From Cephalopachus bancanus (taxonomy: Eukaryota > Chordata > Mammalia > Primates > Tarsiidae): DNA of 64,000 nucleotides. How positions within the stretch are numbered: the stretch's first letter is position 1; the number at the start of each line of letters is the position of its first letter. Below, piece by piece: positions 48,420 to 59,110 of the stretch. The notes under the pieces were generated by a model. That model worked only from the letters and a program-made list of their open reading frames with translations. It ran no database searches and was not told the origin of the DNA. The DNA lies in assembly GCA_027257055.1 (NCBI GenBank), contig JAPVLO010000146.1, positions 1,488,001-1,552,000 on the forward strand, given 5' to 3'. The translations under genes and the position numbers were made by a program.

Positions 48420-49189
48420 CTTTTAAATAGATGAATTAGTGAATCAAATTAATCAGGATTAAATGAGTTCATATATATATACAGTACTAAGAATAATACC
48501 TGTCGCATTGTAAAAGTATATTTTGTAAGTTATTATAGTTATCATTACCTCAAGACAAGACACTTTGGTATGTCTAATAAACTTATTTGATGTTAATTTT
48601 TTTAAAGGGCAATAATTCCGGAACATATCTTTGACATGAAGCAAGGAGATTAGAATTTTTTTCCTTGGAGATATCAAGGATGATAGATATCAATTCTAGC
48701 ATGAGCAATATATAGTTTCCAAAGCTTACTACTGATCAAGAACTAAAAAGGAAACAACAGAAAAATGTATCTGAATCAACTAATTTGATAGCATGTATGG
48801 CCTAAAGAGGGCAAAGTGAAATATATCAGCATAATGTGATATTTGGTGACTTTTTCCTCTAAAAGGAACCTAATCATTTTAAAAAAAGAACAAAAGAAAA
48901 CATCAGTAACAATTTGCATTGCTTCTCTCACCCAAGAATAAAATTATTGAAAGTAAGAATGTCACTACAGATCCTAGACTTTTTCACTTGAGTTCTTAAA
49001 GCTATCTATTTTTCCTTCTTGAAGTAACTTTTTATTTAATTTTTTAACTTTTTTTTCAATTTTCCCTCTCCTTAAGACCTTTCACTTTTGTCTAAAAATA
49101 AGTAATACACCAATAATATTTATTTTAGTAATTATTCTCTATATTTTGATACCCCATGAGTTTACCATTCATTCTTTCTCTTCATTAAA
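48420..49189. other. unassigned intronic sequence
   Basis: AT-rich, nothing recognised. Confidence 0.5.
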
Positions 49190-49740
49190 TCTCTTTAGAA
49201 AGTTATCCACCATCATAGCTTCCACTTGTTTCCATCAAATTCCTTGGTTAATTCCTTGGAAACTGACTTGTATCTCTAATTCAATAGCTGTTTTCTTTAA
49301 GCTCAACTGTACCCTCTAAATCTGCAAATCTATAGCTTCTTTAAAATGTTCATGTTAATTAATCTCTCTGCATGTTTTGACCACCATGACTTTCATGAAC
49401 TTTGTTCTTCTCTTGTTTTCTATGGAGCTTAATTCTACTATCTTTTTAGTATTTCTGAAGTCATGCCTTTCTGTTCCCCTCAGTCACTCCTTTTCTTCTC
49501 AGTCTTTAAATAGAGATAGTCCTCGAAGTGTCCTCTCAGCCTTTTTCATTTCTCTTTTTATACTCTTGGCTTGCCTATTTCAGACATTCCCCTAACTTCG
49601 TCTCTTCTTTCCCATTCAAATATTTATTGACTTCATTATTTTAGCCCTGACTCTTCTCCTGAGCACTCACCCTAAGTGTACCACTTCCTATCAGGAAATT
49701 CCATTGGTTCGTGTTGATATTTCCGAAACCAACACTCCTT
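49190..49740 (+). repeat. L2 LINE ORF2 relic, sense
   Basis: 'tctgttcccctcagtcactc', 'gtcctcgaagtgtcctctca', 'gcctttttcatttctctttt' follow the L2 ORF2 region upstream of its 3' end. Strongly decayed. Confidence 0.5.
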
Positions 49741-49749
49741 TGGTACTTT

Positions 49750-49870
49750 GCTCTCTAAAGGCCTCAGTTTTCTCTTCTATAAAAGTTATTGTAAAGATTA
49801 CATGAGTTAATTCATATAAAATTTTTAAGGTAATATCTGGCATATGATAAGTGCTCACTAACTTGAACTA
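49750..49870 (+). repeat. MIR SINE fragment, sense
   Basis: 'ggcctcagttttctcttcta', 'attgtaaagattacatgagt', 'ctggcatatgataagtgctc'. Confidence 0.75.
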
Positions 49871-50079
49871 TTTTTATATCTTATTCCAAGATCCAGATAC
49901 TAAGCTGTGTAGATGGTTTCTTCTAAATAACTTTTACAAATATTTGCTTTCTATTAGTGATAGTAGTACATGAGCCTAAGCTCTTCATTCTTTCTCCAGG
50001 TTTATTGTTCTGAACTCTCAACTGACTTTTCTATAACCAGTCTCTACTGTTCCAATTCTTGCTTGTTAGTCAGGACAGG

Positions 50080-50425
50080 CTACATTGTGTTACTGTGATA
50101 AGCAGCCCTGAATTCATAGTGGCATAACCAACTAAAGTTTATTTCTTGCTCATGCATCATGGATAATGCAGGCTGGCAAAGGTCCTCTGCCCATTATAGT
50201 CACTCAGGTGTTCTGTCTGATTGAGGCTTTTTGAAAGTCCCAATAGCAGGGGAAGGAGAGGCTGAAGTGGAACATCACCAATTAAATACTTCTACCCAGA
50301 AGTGACATTCTACCCATTGTGAAAACAAGTCAAAGGGCCACTTCTAACTTCCAGGGCATGATGAAGTATAATCCTAACATGCACCTACAGGGAGAACAGA
50401 TGACTGTAACCAGCGCTAATGACCA
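50080..50425. repeat. old interspersed repeat, probably MaLR-type LTR
   Basis: 'acaggctacattgtgttact', 'agtttatttcttgctcatgc', 'ttaaatacttctacccagaa', 'ggagaacagatgactgtaac' recall a known old mammalian repeat consensus. The family assignment is uncertain. Confidence 0.45.
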
Positions 50426-50539
50426 CCTACCATTTTGCGTCATCATCCTGGTTTACGTTTTCATGTTATTCTCTGGTTTCATCAGCTTTAGTGACTCCTT
50501 TTGTCTACAGGCCCCCACGAAATGTGGCTTTAATCTGAT

Positions 50540-50925
50540 TTTTTGGATTTGCCTCTACTCCTCTCAGCCTATAACTGTTTACAACATTTTAGTAGCCAAA
50601 CTACACTACCCATCTTAAAACCATGGCATGTGCTTTCTTATCACTATACTTCCCCTTATTATTTTTCTTCCTCTCTACATGTCATAATTTTTACCCACCG
50701 GTCAAGACCCAGGCTCATAAAGCTTTCCTCATCTCTGATTTTCATTAATATTTTTTCCTCCAACAGAATCTCAGAGAACCACGTTTGTGTCCTTCTTCTC
50801 TGGTATTTAAGACTTTTTTGCTAATTTGTATAAGCATTTTCACTCTTATTTACACCCTTAAACCATATGCTCCTTAAGTAATAACTAAGTCTTGTTTGTG
50901 GTTTTTATTCATCACAGGGCCAAAT
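50540..50925 (+). repeat. L2-like LINE relic, sense
   Basis: 'aaagctttcctcatctctga', 'aaaccatatgctccttaagt', 'aagtcttgtttgtggttttt'. Weak. Confidence 0.4.
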
Positions 50926-51084
50926 CTACCAGTTGCTTAATTTGAGCCTTTGCACAAATTAGAAAAAGGTGTACCTCTGGGTAGATAATTACAAATGGAT
51001 ACTCTCTTTGAACAGAACAATTAGAGAAAACTCCCTCTTTATGTAAAGAAAAAATGTATTCCTTCCATCAATTTCTGCCCTCTT

Positions 51085-51180
51085 GTGCCTGAACATGGAG
51101 GGCAGGCACTGTTTCAGCCTCTTGCTCCCTTGGGACCTGACACCAAGTAGGTGTGCAGTAGATGTTTGCTAAAGGAATCC
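51085..51180 (+). repeat. L2 LINE 3' tail, sense
   Basis: 'ggagggcaggcactgtttca', 'gacctgacaccaagtaggtg', 'tgcagtagatgtttgctaaa'. Confidence 0.65.
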
Positions 51181-51489
51181 GTTAATTAGTGGCAAGATGT
51201 TTACTATAGTTTAAATTAGCTAAGTTCAGAAATAGTTAAAGGCCTTAAAACTCCAGGGGAAAAGAAAACAAAATGGAAATTATGTCATGTCTCTGAGGAT
51301 GATAAAGAAGTAGCTGAAATTAGAGAAGAGTTAGAGTTTTTCTAAGATACAGTTCATAATGAAAACATTTTAAAATCACAATTTTTGTATAAGGTTTTAT
51401 ATTAAATCAACAGTGAATGCAAGTGACACCTATGACTGAAATAGGCACATCTTAAATGTAATTTTTGTGCCTAATTTTTTAAAGACAGA

Positions 51490-51770
51490 ACACACAGCTA
51501 GAGAGAGTTCAGGGAAATTCAACTAACAAAAGACACTGAAAAATTATCATATGAGGACAGACAAAATAAACAATTAGGAACCTTGAGCACTGTGTAATAA
51601 ATAGGGAAATAAGCATATATTTATGATACATAAAGTAATAAGTGTAAAAATTTTTCTTAAAGTATAATAACTTTCTTCAAATGCATGGTGGAAGAGGAGG
51701 TCTATGATTCAATAATTTGGTAGAGAACTTATAAATTCTAGAGATAGTAAAGAATTAATATAGTGACAGA
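51490..51770 (+). repeat. CR1/L3-type LINE relic, sense
   Basis: 'gagagttcagggaaattcaa', 'tatgaggacagacaaaataa', 'tttcttcaaatgcatggtgg', 'ggtctatgattc' follow a CR1/L3 3' region. Very old. Confidence 0.45.
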
Positions 51771-52069
51771 CTTAGGAATTTAAATACATTTTGAATGTTC
51801 AATTAACCTAATTGCCTAAAGGGTTTAGTCTCCATAATTTATCATTTTTTTTAGGAAGATAGCCAGGATCTCTCAAATGCCCTCTGGTGTTATATTTAGA
51901 TATATAGTAATGGACTGGATCCCAAGTTTTCCAGGTACAACAACTCCTGCTATCTGTATTTTCACTGTCTTAGGACAGCTCTTATGTAACATCTGAATAG
52001 ACAGTTAGATAAGAGGCAGTCGTGCATTTGTCCCAGCACATCTAGGCCTTATCCTATATAGAATCCTCA

Positions 52070-52430
52070 CCTTCACTTCATTCCATTTATATTTAGTTTT
52101 ATAATTTTCCTCTAACAACCACACTTGTTTCTGCCTCAGGGCATTTGCACTTGCTCTCTCTAAGCTCCTCTAAGCTTCCTTGACGTGACTGGCTTCATCA
52201 TTCAGAAGGCCTTCAGAGAGGCCTTCCTTAACAAACTTAATTAAAGTTGCCCCCAAACTTTCTTGTCCCTTGTTATTATTTTATTCTATCTTATTTTCTT
52301 CAGATCACGTATCACTATCTGAAATTGTGATTTATTTTTTATTATCCTTCCCCATGGCAACATGAAGGAAAATTCCATGGATACAGGAGCATGCTCTATC
52401 TGTTACTGTGCCACTAGAAAGATGCTAGGG
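52070..52430 (+). repeat. L2 LINE 3' end, sense
   Basis: 'ctgcctcagggcatttgcac', 'ttgctctctctaagctcctc', 'gagaggccttccttaacaaa', 'ttccatggatacaggagcat' follow the L2 3' end in order. Confidence 0.75.
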
Positions 52431-53859
52431 TTTGAATTTGCCTGTGTCTCTTAATAGTAGGGTGAGTCCATATTTGGTATATATGTCACCCAAAACTAAT
52501 TTGCAAATATCTGTTTCTCCTTGCCCTCCCCATCATGAATACATTTGTATGCCAATAAATGTTTACATATGACAGCGTTTTCAAAGGTACATCCTATTTT
52601 ATTGATTAACATAATTTAATTAAATACCCGCCATTGCTGGGCATTGGTTTTCTCCTTGATTTTATTTTTCATCTTTGTCTTGTTTTGCTTTTTGCTATTA
52701 TAGTCAATTCTGTAAAAAAAATCAGTATAGCTAAAACTATACACATAGTTAAATTTTCACTTATGATAAATCTAAAAGTAGAATTACTAGGTTAAAGGTT
52801 AGCCTTGTTTTTAAAAAAACTTTTGATACTTATTTCCAAATTGCTCTTTAGAAACCCATCACTGGAACCCCTACCAGCAATACTGAAATTTACCATACTA
52901 CCAGACTCTGACCAATTTTCCTTCTTCAAGTAATTGCCATTGTAATGAGTCTGTACTTTGCTAACCACATTGAGCAATCCAAAAGATTAACCATATTTAT
53001 AAATTCTTTACTGCAAAGTATTCCATAAATCATGAGTCTCAAAACTGCTTTAAAACTTTGGTTGATATCTTGTTTGCTTGTAACATTTATTGTTTGCAGT
53101 TTTAGATGAAGTTCAGTGAAGAAAGATAGGAAGCCAGTAGTAATACCCTAACCTCATCTTCTCCTGTCAAAACACAACACTCTAGTGCAACTATTTATAA
53201 ACACATGCCTGGTGATCTCAAGTTTCAAAGAGATGAAAAGCAGATACATCTTGCAAAATTTTTAATAACCTTTTTGTAAATAATGCATTATTAAGATTGT
53301 TAGATTGAAGAGAAGTGCATTTCTTTAAAACTAAACTCACATTAAACTATATATCTACAAACTGATTTATCAATTCCAGTTAGTATTTTTATTGTAGTAA
53401 AAACTTGGTCAAGTTCTTAATGGCCTTGATATTCAGATATAAAAATTAAAAGACAAAAATGACAAAGTACAATTTTGTGTGCATATCTTTGACTGCCTTG
53501 GTTGGTAGTAGATTAGGTGGTTCTTTAGAAAGGTATATATTTGGGGTGAAAATTCTTATATAGCAGAAGCACTAAACTATTCTGACTGTGGAACATATGT
53601 TTTTTCAAAGTCTTAAACTCAGCTAAACTTTGACTTTTTAAGTCACAACATTCCTTTTCTGATGGCAGCATACTATGAAAATCATGTGTTGCATCTCTGA
53701 CTTTGCTCAGAATTCATGGAACAAGAGCTACCTGGGAAGCAAAGCATTTCATAGTTAAGGGGACCTTAAATATTACAGTTCAGTTTGTTTAATGGATGCT
53801 TAATTGATGATGTGGGTGGTGGTGGTGAAAACACTGAGAAGGAATAAGGGAATTTGGGG
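52431..53859. other. unassigned intronic sequence
   Basis: The part at 52550-53000 has an L1-antisense flavour ('aaagtagaattactaggtta', 'accagactctgaccaatttt') but is too decayed to assign firmly. The rest is AT-rich. Confidence 0.4.
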
Positions 53860-54005
53860 AACTTTTACTAAGTATCTGACATTCTGCTTAGTTCTTTACT
53901 ACATTTTCTCATTTATCAAATGAGGAAACTAAGTTCCAGAAAGATGAAACAACTCTCCCAAGATGACATGAGTAGTCAATAAAACCTAATATCACACCCA
54001 GATGT
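53860..54005 (-). repeat. MIR SINE fragment, antisense
   Basis: 'tctgcttagttctttactac', 'tctcatttatcaaatgagga', 'aactaagttccagaaaga', 'aacaactctcccaagatgac'. Confidence 0.7.
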
Positions 54006-54390
54006 CCTCCCAGTGCATTCTAGTCCCATTTTGTAATGTTATTTATATGAAAACTGTTTTAGACATTTTAATCTCAAATGCTTTTTAAAATTTATACTAT
54101 GTAAGTGTTACATGTTGAAGGGCCTTAACCTTATTTTATCTCTGTGGTTTATAACTCCTAGTACTAGTTGTTATAATTTCCATCTATTCAATTTTTACCT
54201 AGATACATTATCTTCATTCTTTAGAAAAAAGAAAATATTCTGTTTTTATAAATGAGGAACTTGAGCCTCCAAAATGGAGCAAATAATTTTTCTAAAATAA
54301 GTCAGTTGCGCAGCAGCAAAGCTCTCTCTATTCTAGTCTATTGTTGCTCATTAAAGAATATAAAAATCAAACAAGCTTGAAAATTATCAG

Positions 54391-54737
54391 TTGCAGTCAT
54401 AAAGAAGGACAAAATTATGGACTTCGCAGCAACTTGGATGAATTTAGAGTCGATCATACTCAGTGATCTATCACAGAAACAAAGAACCGAGTACCACATG
54501 TTCTCACTCATAAGCAGAACCTGAACATTTATCATAATGCTGTAAGAAAGGAATTGGCAGTAGCGGGACACTGCCAGGATGCGAGTGGGAGAAAAGCACA
54601 TAACATCAATAAGGGTAACTGATCTCAAACCAGGCAAAGTGGGGACCAAAGAGAGGCCCAAACTTTATCTGTACGATGACCACTTATGTACCTAACCCTG
54701 AATTGTACCCCACATCTTTAAAATAAAAATTTTAAAA
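54391..54737 (+). mobile_element. L1 3' end, sense, 5'-truncated
   Basis: 'gcagtcataaagaaggacaa', 'acttcgcagcaacttggatg', 'aaagaaccgagtaccacatg', 'ctgaattgtaccccacatct', ending ATCTTTAAAATAAAAATTTT. The duplication GAAAATTATCAGTT / GAAAATGATCAGTT brackets it (54379 and about 54738). The 3' UTR matches the antisense copies at 32443 and 62885. Confidence 0.9.
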
Positions 54738-54778
54738 AGAAAATGATCAGTTTGGAGTGTTATAGAAACATGTACTGC

Positions 54779-54780
54779 GT

Positions 54781-54858
<78 letters not shown>
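54779..54858. repeat. compound (CT)n(CA)n microsatellite
   Basis: About 22 CT units followed directly by about 16 CA units. Chance open frames run through it on both strands. Confidence 0.97.
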
Positions 54859-54860
<2 letters not shown>

Positions 54861-56184
54861 AAACTCGTGCTCTCTCTTTGCATATATATGCCTCATTTCT
54901 TCTTAAAACTAATATAAGGGATAAAATAGTATACTGTATTTTTTTAAATCTCACACTGGGCCTCTTAAATACCTGGAAGAAATCCTAAAAGGTTAACAAA
55001 ACTAACTATGTGGTCCTAGGTTACTCTAGGATAGAAAATAAATTTTTTGTTGGAAGACCAAGGTATTGAATTAGAGATAAGGGTTTATTTACTCAATAAA
55101 TCAGTTTTCTAATTCTTGTTCTTTAATTAATGTTTAAAGAAATTTGTTTCTTGATTTTTATTCTTTTATTACTTTGTATGTTAAATATTCATTATCAGAA
55201 CCCAAATAAAGCAGAAGCTATGACTTTCTAATACTGAGTTAACAACTGAGACTATAAAAAATAACTCTTCCCATTTCTGCAAAACAGAAATGTTTTGCAA
55301 CCTAACTGCTTCCTTCACAGCCTCCCAGGTTTATGGGGACCAGTTGGGTAGCCTACTTCCAGATTCTTCACCCCCTACTCTACCTTTGCCACACTGCAGT
55401 ATTCTTGGACCAAATCAGGATCCTTTTTTTTAACTTAGTCCTGTTTGCATTATTAGTCTTATAAGAAATCATTAGTCAGCTCACACGCTTCTGTGATTCA
55501 TTGACTGTTTCTGATATATTGTCTAGAAAGCAGATGATTTTTTCTTCTTTCAAATGAATGCAAAAGGGAAATCTTTCTTATTTCTGTAATACAGATTTAT
55601 AACAATAATTATGAAATAAGTAAAGTAAAATAAATTATTTTTAATTTCAAGTTAATTAAATTATCAAACACTATTAGGATATATAACAACTACACAAAAC
55701 TTATTAGGTTTTAATAAAATGGGAAAATTTATTTTAAAGGGCCACTCTTAGCAATGGATACTATATTATTTGTCACTTTTTGTAAAATACTCCCACTTAT
55801 TTAATTTTTTTTTTTAGGGCAACAGTAAAGTAGAAAAGAATGCATTTGGAAAATTCTCTCATGTTGTATCGTGTCTAAAAGCAGATTTGCACATTCAGGA
55901 CAGCATATTCTCTGAAAGGATTTTTTTTTTCCTGTGACCATGCAAACTAGTGACTTCTTTAACAACAGAAGTAAAATAAGTCTGATTTTTGCATACTTGC
56001 CTAAAGGTTGGCCCTGAATAGTAAAACACATTCAAGACCATGGTGTTTGAACATTTTTAAATTTTAAAAATATGTTCCATAGATGATATAATGTTGTTAT
56101 GCTCCAGATGTTTCATCTAAAATGCCTTTTCTGTCTTTTCCTTTTTACTCTTGTCCTCACTTTTAATGATCCATCGGCTGACAG
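54859..56184. other. RIMS1: unassigned intron up to exon C
   Basis: AT-rich; nothing recognised until the pyrimidine tract (about 56110-56165) and the acceptor CTGACAG. Confidence 0.5.
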
Positions 56185-56426
56185 TGTCTTTACATCCAAA
56201 ATGCAAAGCAGACAAGTGGGCATGTCAGGGAAGAACATGACTAAAAGCACCAGCATCAGCGGAGACATGTGCTCGCTGGAGAAGAACGATGGCAGCCAGT
56301 CTGACACTGCAGTGGGCGCCTTGGGCTCCAGCGGCAAAAAGCGGCGCTCTAGCATTGGGGCCAAAATGGTAGCTATTGTTGGTCTCTCACGGAAAAGTCG
56401 CAGCGCTTCCCAGCTCAGCCAAACGG
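56185..56426 (+). CDS. RIMS1: RIMS1 exon C (pre-C2B basic linker)
   Basis: The exon starts in phase 2 (its first T completes AG-T, Ser) and reads VFTSKMQSRQVGMSGKN, TKSTSISGDMCSLEKNDG, SQSDTAVGALGSSG, then the basic KKRRSSIGAKMVAIVG and SRKSRSASQLSQT. It ends in phase 1 (one G) before GTAGGA; the RIM1 protein continues with Glu, which fits a following exon starting AA or AG. Length is 242 nt (1 nt, 80 codons, 1 nt). It encodes the Ser-rich segment just before the C2B domain; RRSS fits a basic-directed kinase site (inference). GAKMVAIVGLSRKSR and SISGDMC distinguish RIM1 from RIM2, whose equivalent text is SAKVVAIVSRRSRS. GC content is much higher than the surrounding intron. The C2B exons lie beyond the window. 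Confidence 0.93.
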
Positions 56427-57456
56427 GTAGGAATTTTAAAGTTACTTTTGACTTCCTATTTGAGTGGTCATTACAAGACATTCTCTTTTCTCTTACTCAT
56501 TTTATTGCAGTAATGTGTGGATGATGACATGTTCCAGAGGGAAAGGGGCATTTTAAAGTAGCTAACCTTTCTGGCAACATAATGATGACATTTTTTTCTA
56601 GTGATCAATGAGCCTGCTTCAAAGTGAACCTTGGCTACTGTTGTTGCAATCTGTATCATGTCTTTCCTCCTTAGGGAGGAGTTACACTGTGGTACCCCGG
56701 ATTGCCAGCTGCCGATCCTTAGTAAAGGTTCTCTGATGTGTGTGATATTTGCTTTTCTTTAGGTTCCTCAAGTTGGAACCAGTCACATTAATTTTCATTC
56801 CCAGCAAGTTGCCGTGAAGATGACGCCTCATATTTTGTGTGAATAATATAGTTCTTGTATTGCTGACAACCTAACTTCCTTTTCAGTTTGTAAGCAGCAT
56901 TTGCCAGTAGTATCAATTTTCTCACTGCAGTGTGTTTATTTTCCTGTTAAAACTTCAAGCAGCAATATTCTCCAGCAGCAGGGATAGAGGGATTTTCTGC
57001 TGACAGCGAAGATATTCAAAGCTCTGCTACTTTAAATTCAGTTTCTAAATCACATCTGCAAAAATAAATTATATACAACACTCCTACTTAGAGAAGCCAC
57101 TGTTAGCAATTAAGAAATTTGTGACTCAAAGCAATGTCTTTTTTCAAATGGGTGTTGGTAATTAAACATTAAATACTTGGTATGTTGGAAATAATAGCAT
57201 ATCATCTACTTAACAAACAAAAGCATGTAATGTGGTGTTTCTTTTATAACAACAAATTATAGGCAACTGGATTAAATCTAATTCATGTTTGAATACTAGG
57301 GTTCTTGTACACAGAAGTCAGGACACATAAATCTACAGTACAAAAGAAATTAAGGTTCTATTAATTTCTGGACCCGGCTGATCTTGATTTTACCAATTAT
57401 AAATGTGATTCTGGAAATGGAGCCTCACAGAATGATATTATATTTAAATAGTTATT
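56427..57456 (+). other. RIMS1: RIMS1 intron after exon C, possible alternative last exon
   Basis: Unique sequence with no repeat. At 56661-56674 a strong pyrimidine tract ends in CTCCTTAG. Reading from exon C through that site gives a 21-residue in-frame tail (GRSYTVVPRIASCRSLVKVL and a stop at 56734-56736). AATAAA follows at 57063-57068. This could be an alternative terminal exon, but I have no direct support. Confidence 0.3.
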
Positions 57457-57470
57457 TGATTATATTTCTT

Positions 57471-57757
57471 TTTTTTTTTTTTTTGAGTTGGAGTCTCACT
57501 CTGTCGCCCAGACTGGAGTGCAGTGGCCGCTCCCAGCCACCGCAGCCTCGACCTGCTGGGCTCTGGCGATCCTTTCGCCTCAGCCTTCCAAGTAGCCGGA
57601 ATTACAGGCATGCGCTACCACGCCCGGCTGATTTTTTGATTTATTGTAGAAATGAGATCTTGCTGCCCAGGCAGGACTCAAACCCGCGGGCTCAGGTAGT
57701 CCACTCACCTCAGCCTCCCAAAGGTGCGGGATTACAGGCTGAGCCACCGAACCCGAC
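57471..57757 (-). mobile_element. strepsirrhine Alu, antisense, full length, young
   Basis: Poly(T), then GAGTTGGAGTCTCACTCTGT to GAGCCACCGAACCCGAC. The perfect 14-bp duplication TGATTATATTTCTT is at 57457-57470 and 57758-57771. Belongs to the 5-bp-deletion group (TCTTGCTGCCCAGG). Confidence 0.95.
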
Positions 57758-57771
57758 TGATTATATTTCTT

Positions 57772-58189
57772 ATATTCTTGTTGTAACTCAACTATATTTA
57801 ATGTGATTTTTATTATAGGAATTTTTCATTTGATGTTTTAAAATGCTATTTTGCATTTTAATGTAGAAATGGAAGTTTAATATGGACAATGGACATACAG
57901 ATCATATTTAAATAAGTTTTTAACTAATACTTGTACATAATTAACTCTGCTGTGCTAATATAGATGTTGGGCTTATGAAATTGAGGGTTTGTAAAAGACT
58001 TCTTCAACACTTAGAACTTTGTTATAATTTTCTCTTTAAAACTTACAAACATCTGTACATCTAAAAATTCTCTAAAAAATAATGTCTACTAATGTTTTAA
58101 AAATTAAGAACCTAAAATGGACATTAGCAAGACTACAAGTTAGAAAATATGTGGTGTTAAACGAAAATAATTCATTCAGGGATGGGTTT
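57772..58189. other. unassigned intronic sequence
   Basis: AT-rich, nothing recognised. Confidence 0.5.
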
Positions 58190-58213
58190 TTTGTTTTTCT
58201 TTTCTTTTCTTTT

Positions 58214-58249
<36 letters not shown>

Positions 58250-58258
58250 TTTTTTCTT
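58190..58258 (+). repeat. (TTTC)n microsatellite
   Basis: A core of about ten TTTC units, flanked by T-rich variants. Confidence 0.95.
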
Positions 58259-59110
58259 GTTAGCACCTACCATGTGCCAGACACATGGAGAACAAAGATG
58301 AAAAAGAAATCATTTATAACCTGAGTTGCTTATAATCTTGTAGGAGACAGATATGTAAACAGATTGCTGGTTTCAAGGTCATATGTCAGTGGTAAAACTA
58401 GAATCACATAAAAGGTGCACTAGATACTCAGAGAAAGTCTGCTTGATCCAATCTGGAATTTCAAGAATGAATTTCTGGAGATGATACCTGATCTGAGGTA
58501 TCATCTCAGTAACTGAGTAACAGTAGGTAAAAGGCAATTAGAAAGCTGTTCCAGATACAAACCATACTCATCAAGGGTTAACATAAAATATTGAACTGGC
58601 CAGAGAAGAGGCTGATAGATAAGTAGGGACCAAATCATGGAGAGTCCTTTAGAGCCATAGTTTTAGGTGATGGGAAGTTTTTAAAGGTTTTCAGTAGAGA
58701 ATTGATGGTCGTATTTGTATATAATTTGTAGTTTTTGACCATTCAGGCTGCCACTTGTTTATGTAACAAATAATTTTTTAGAACCTACCATATGCCAGAG
58801 ATATCTTAAGGAAAACATGAGAAGACAGAGAGCCTTCTCTTAAAGCTAGTGCAGTTACAAGAAATAAGTAAACTTAAGTCCACATCTGGTAAAAGAGCAT
58901 TTTAGAATGAATTAACAGAGTGGTACAATAATTCAGACAAGAGATGAGATCCTGATCTAAGCCAATTATAATAAAGATAGGTTGAGGAAATTTTTCAAGA
59001 GCAAAACTAATACTCCGTTACCTGACTTGGTGATTGGATATAAGGAGGTGAAGGAGAGATGATTCTAAGATTACTCTCACTAAGATTCTGTAACAGCACT
59101 GATTTGGTTT
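58259..59110 (-). repeat. L2 LINE relics, antisense (probably two)
   Basis: The inverted L2 3' end appears twice: at 58262 ('agcacctaccatgtgccaga') and at 58780 ('agaacctaccatatgccaga'). Each is followed by more L2-like text ('ggaccaaatcatggagagtc', 'tacaataattcagacaagag'). Confidence 0.7.

Larger units (their letters stand above)
3506..56184 (+). other. RIMS1: long RIMS1 intron (52.7 kb) before exon C
   Basis: Starts GTAAAA and ends in a pyrimidine-rich tract and CTGACAG. It is made of AT-rich unique sequence and the interspersed repeats listed separately. Apart from the weak candidate at 46305-46367, I found no segment that looked like a RIMS1 exon. Long introns of this gene are known to host alternative first exons in other mammals; I cannot identify one from sequence alone. 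Confidence 0.75.

Noticed and set aside
54692..54988. Open frames with long Ser-Leu, Thr-His and Glu-Arg runs
   Set aside because: Produced by the CT/CA microsatellite on the two strands.
56185..56426. RIMS2 as the identity of the gene
   Set aside because: Exon C carries the RIM1-type GAKMVAIVGLSRKSR and SISGDMCSLEKN text; RIM2 as I recall it has a shorter, different basic stretch here.
56113..56481. 122-codon minus-strand open frame
   Set aside because: A shadow of RIMS1 exon C on the opposite strand.
57384..57806. 140-codon plus-strand open frame
   Set aside because: Entirely explained by an antisense Alu; the peptide is the usual Alu translation.
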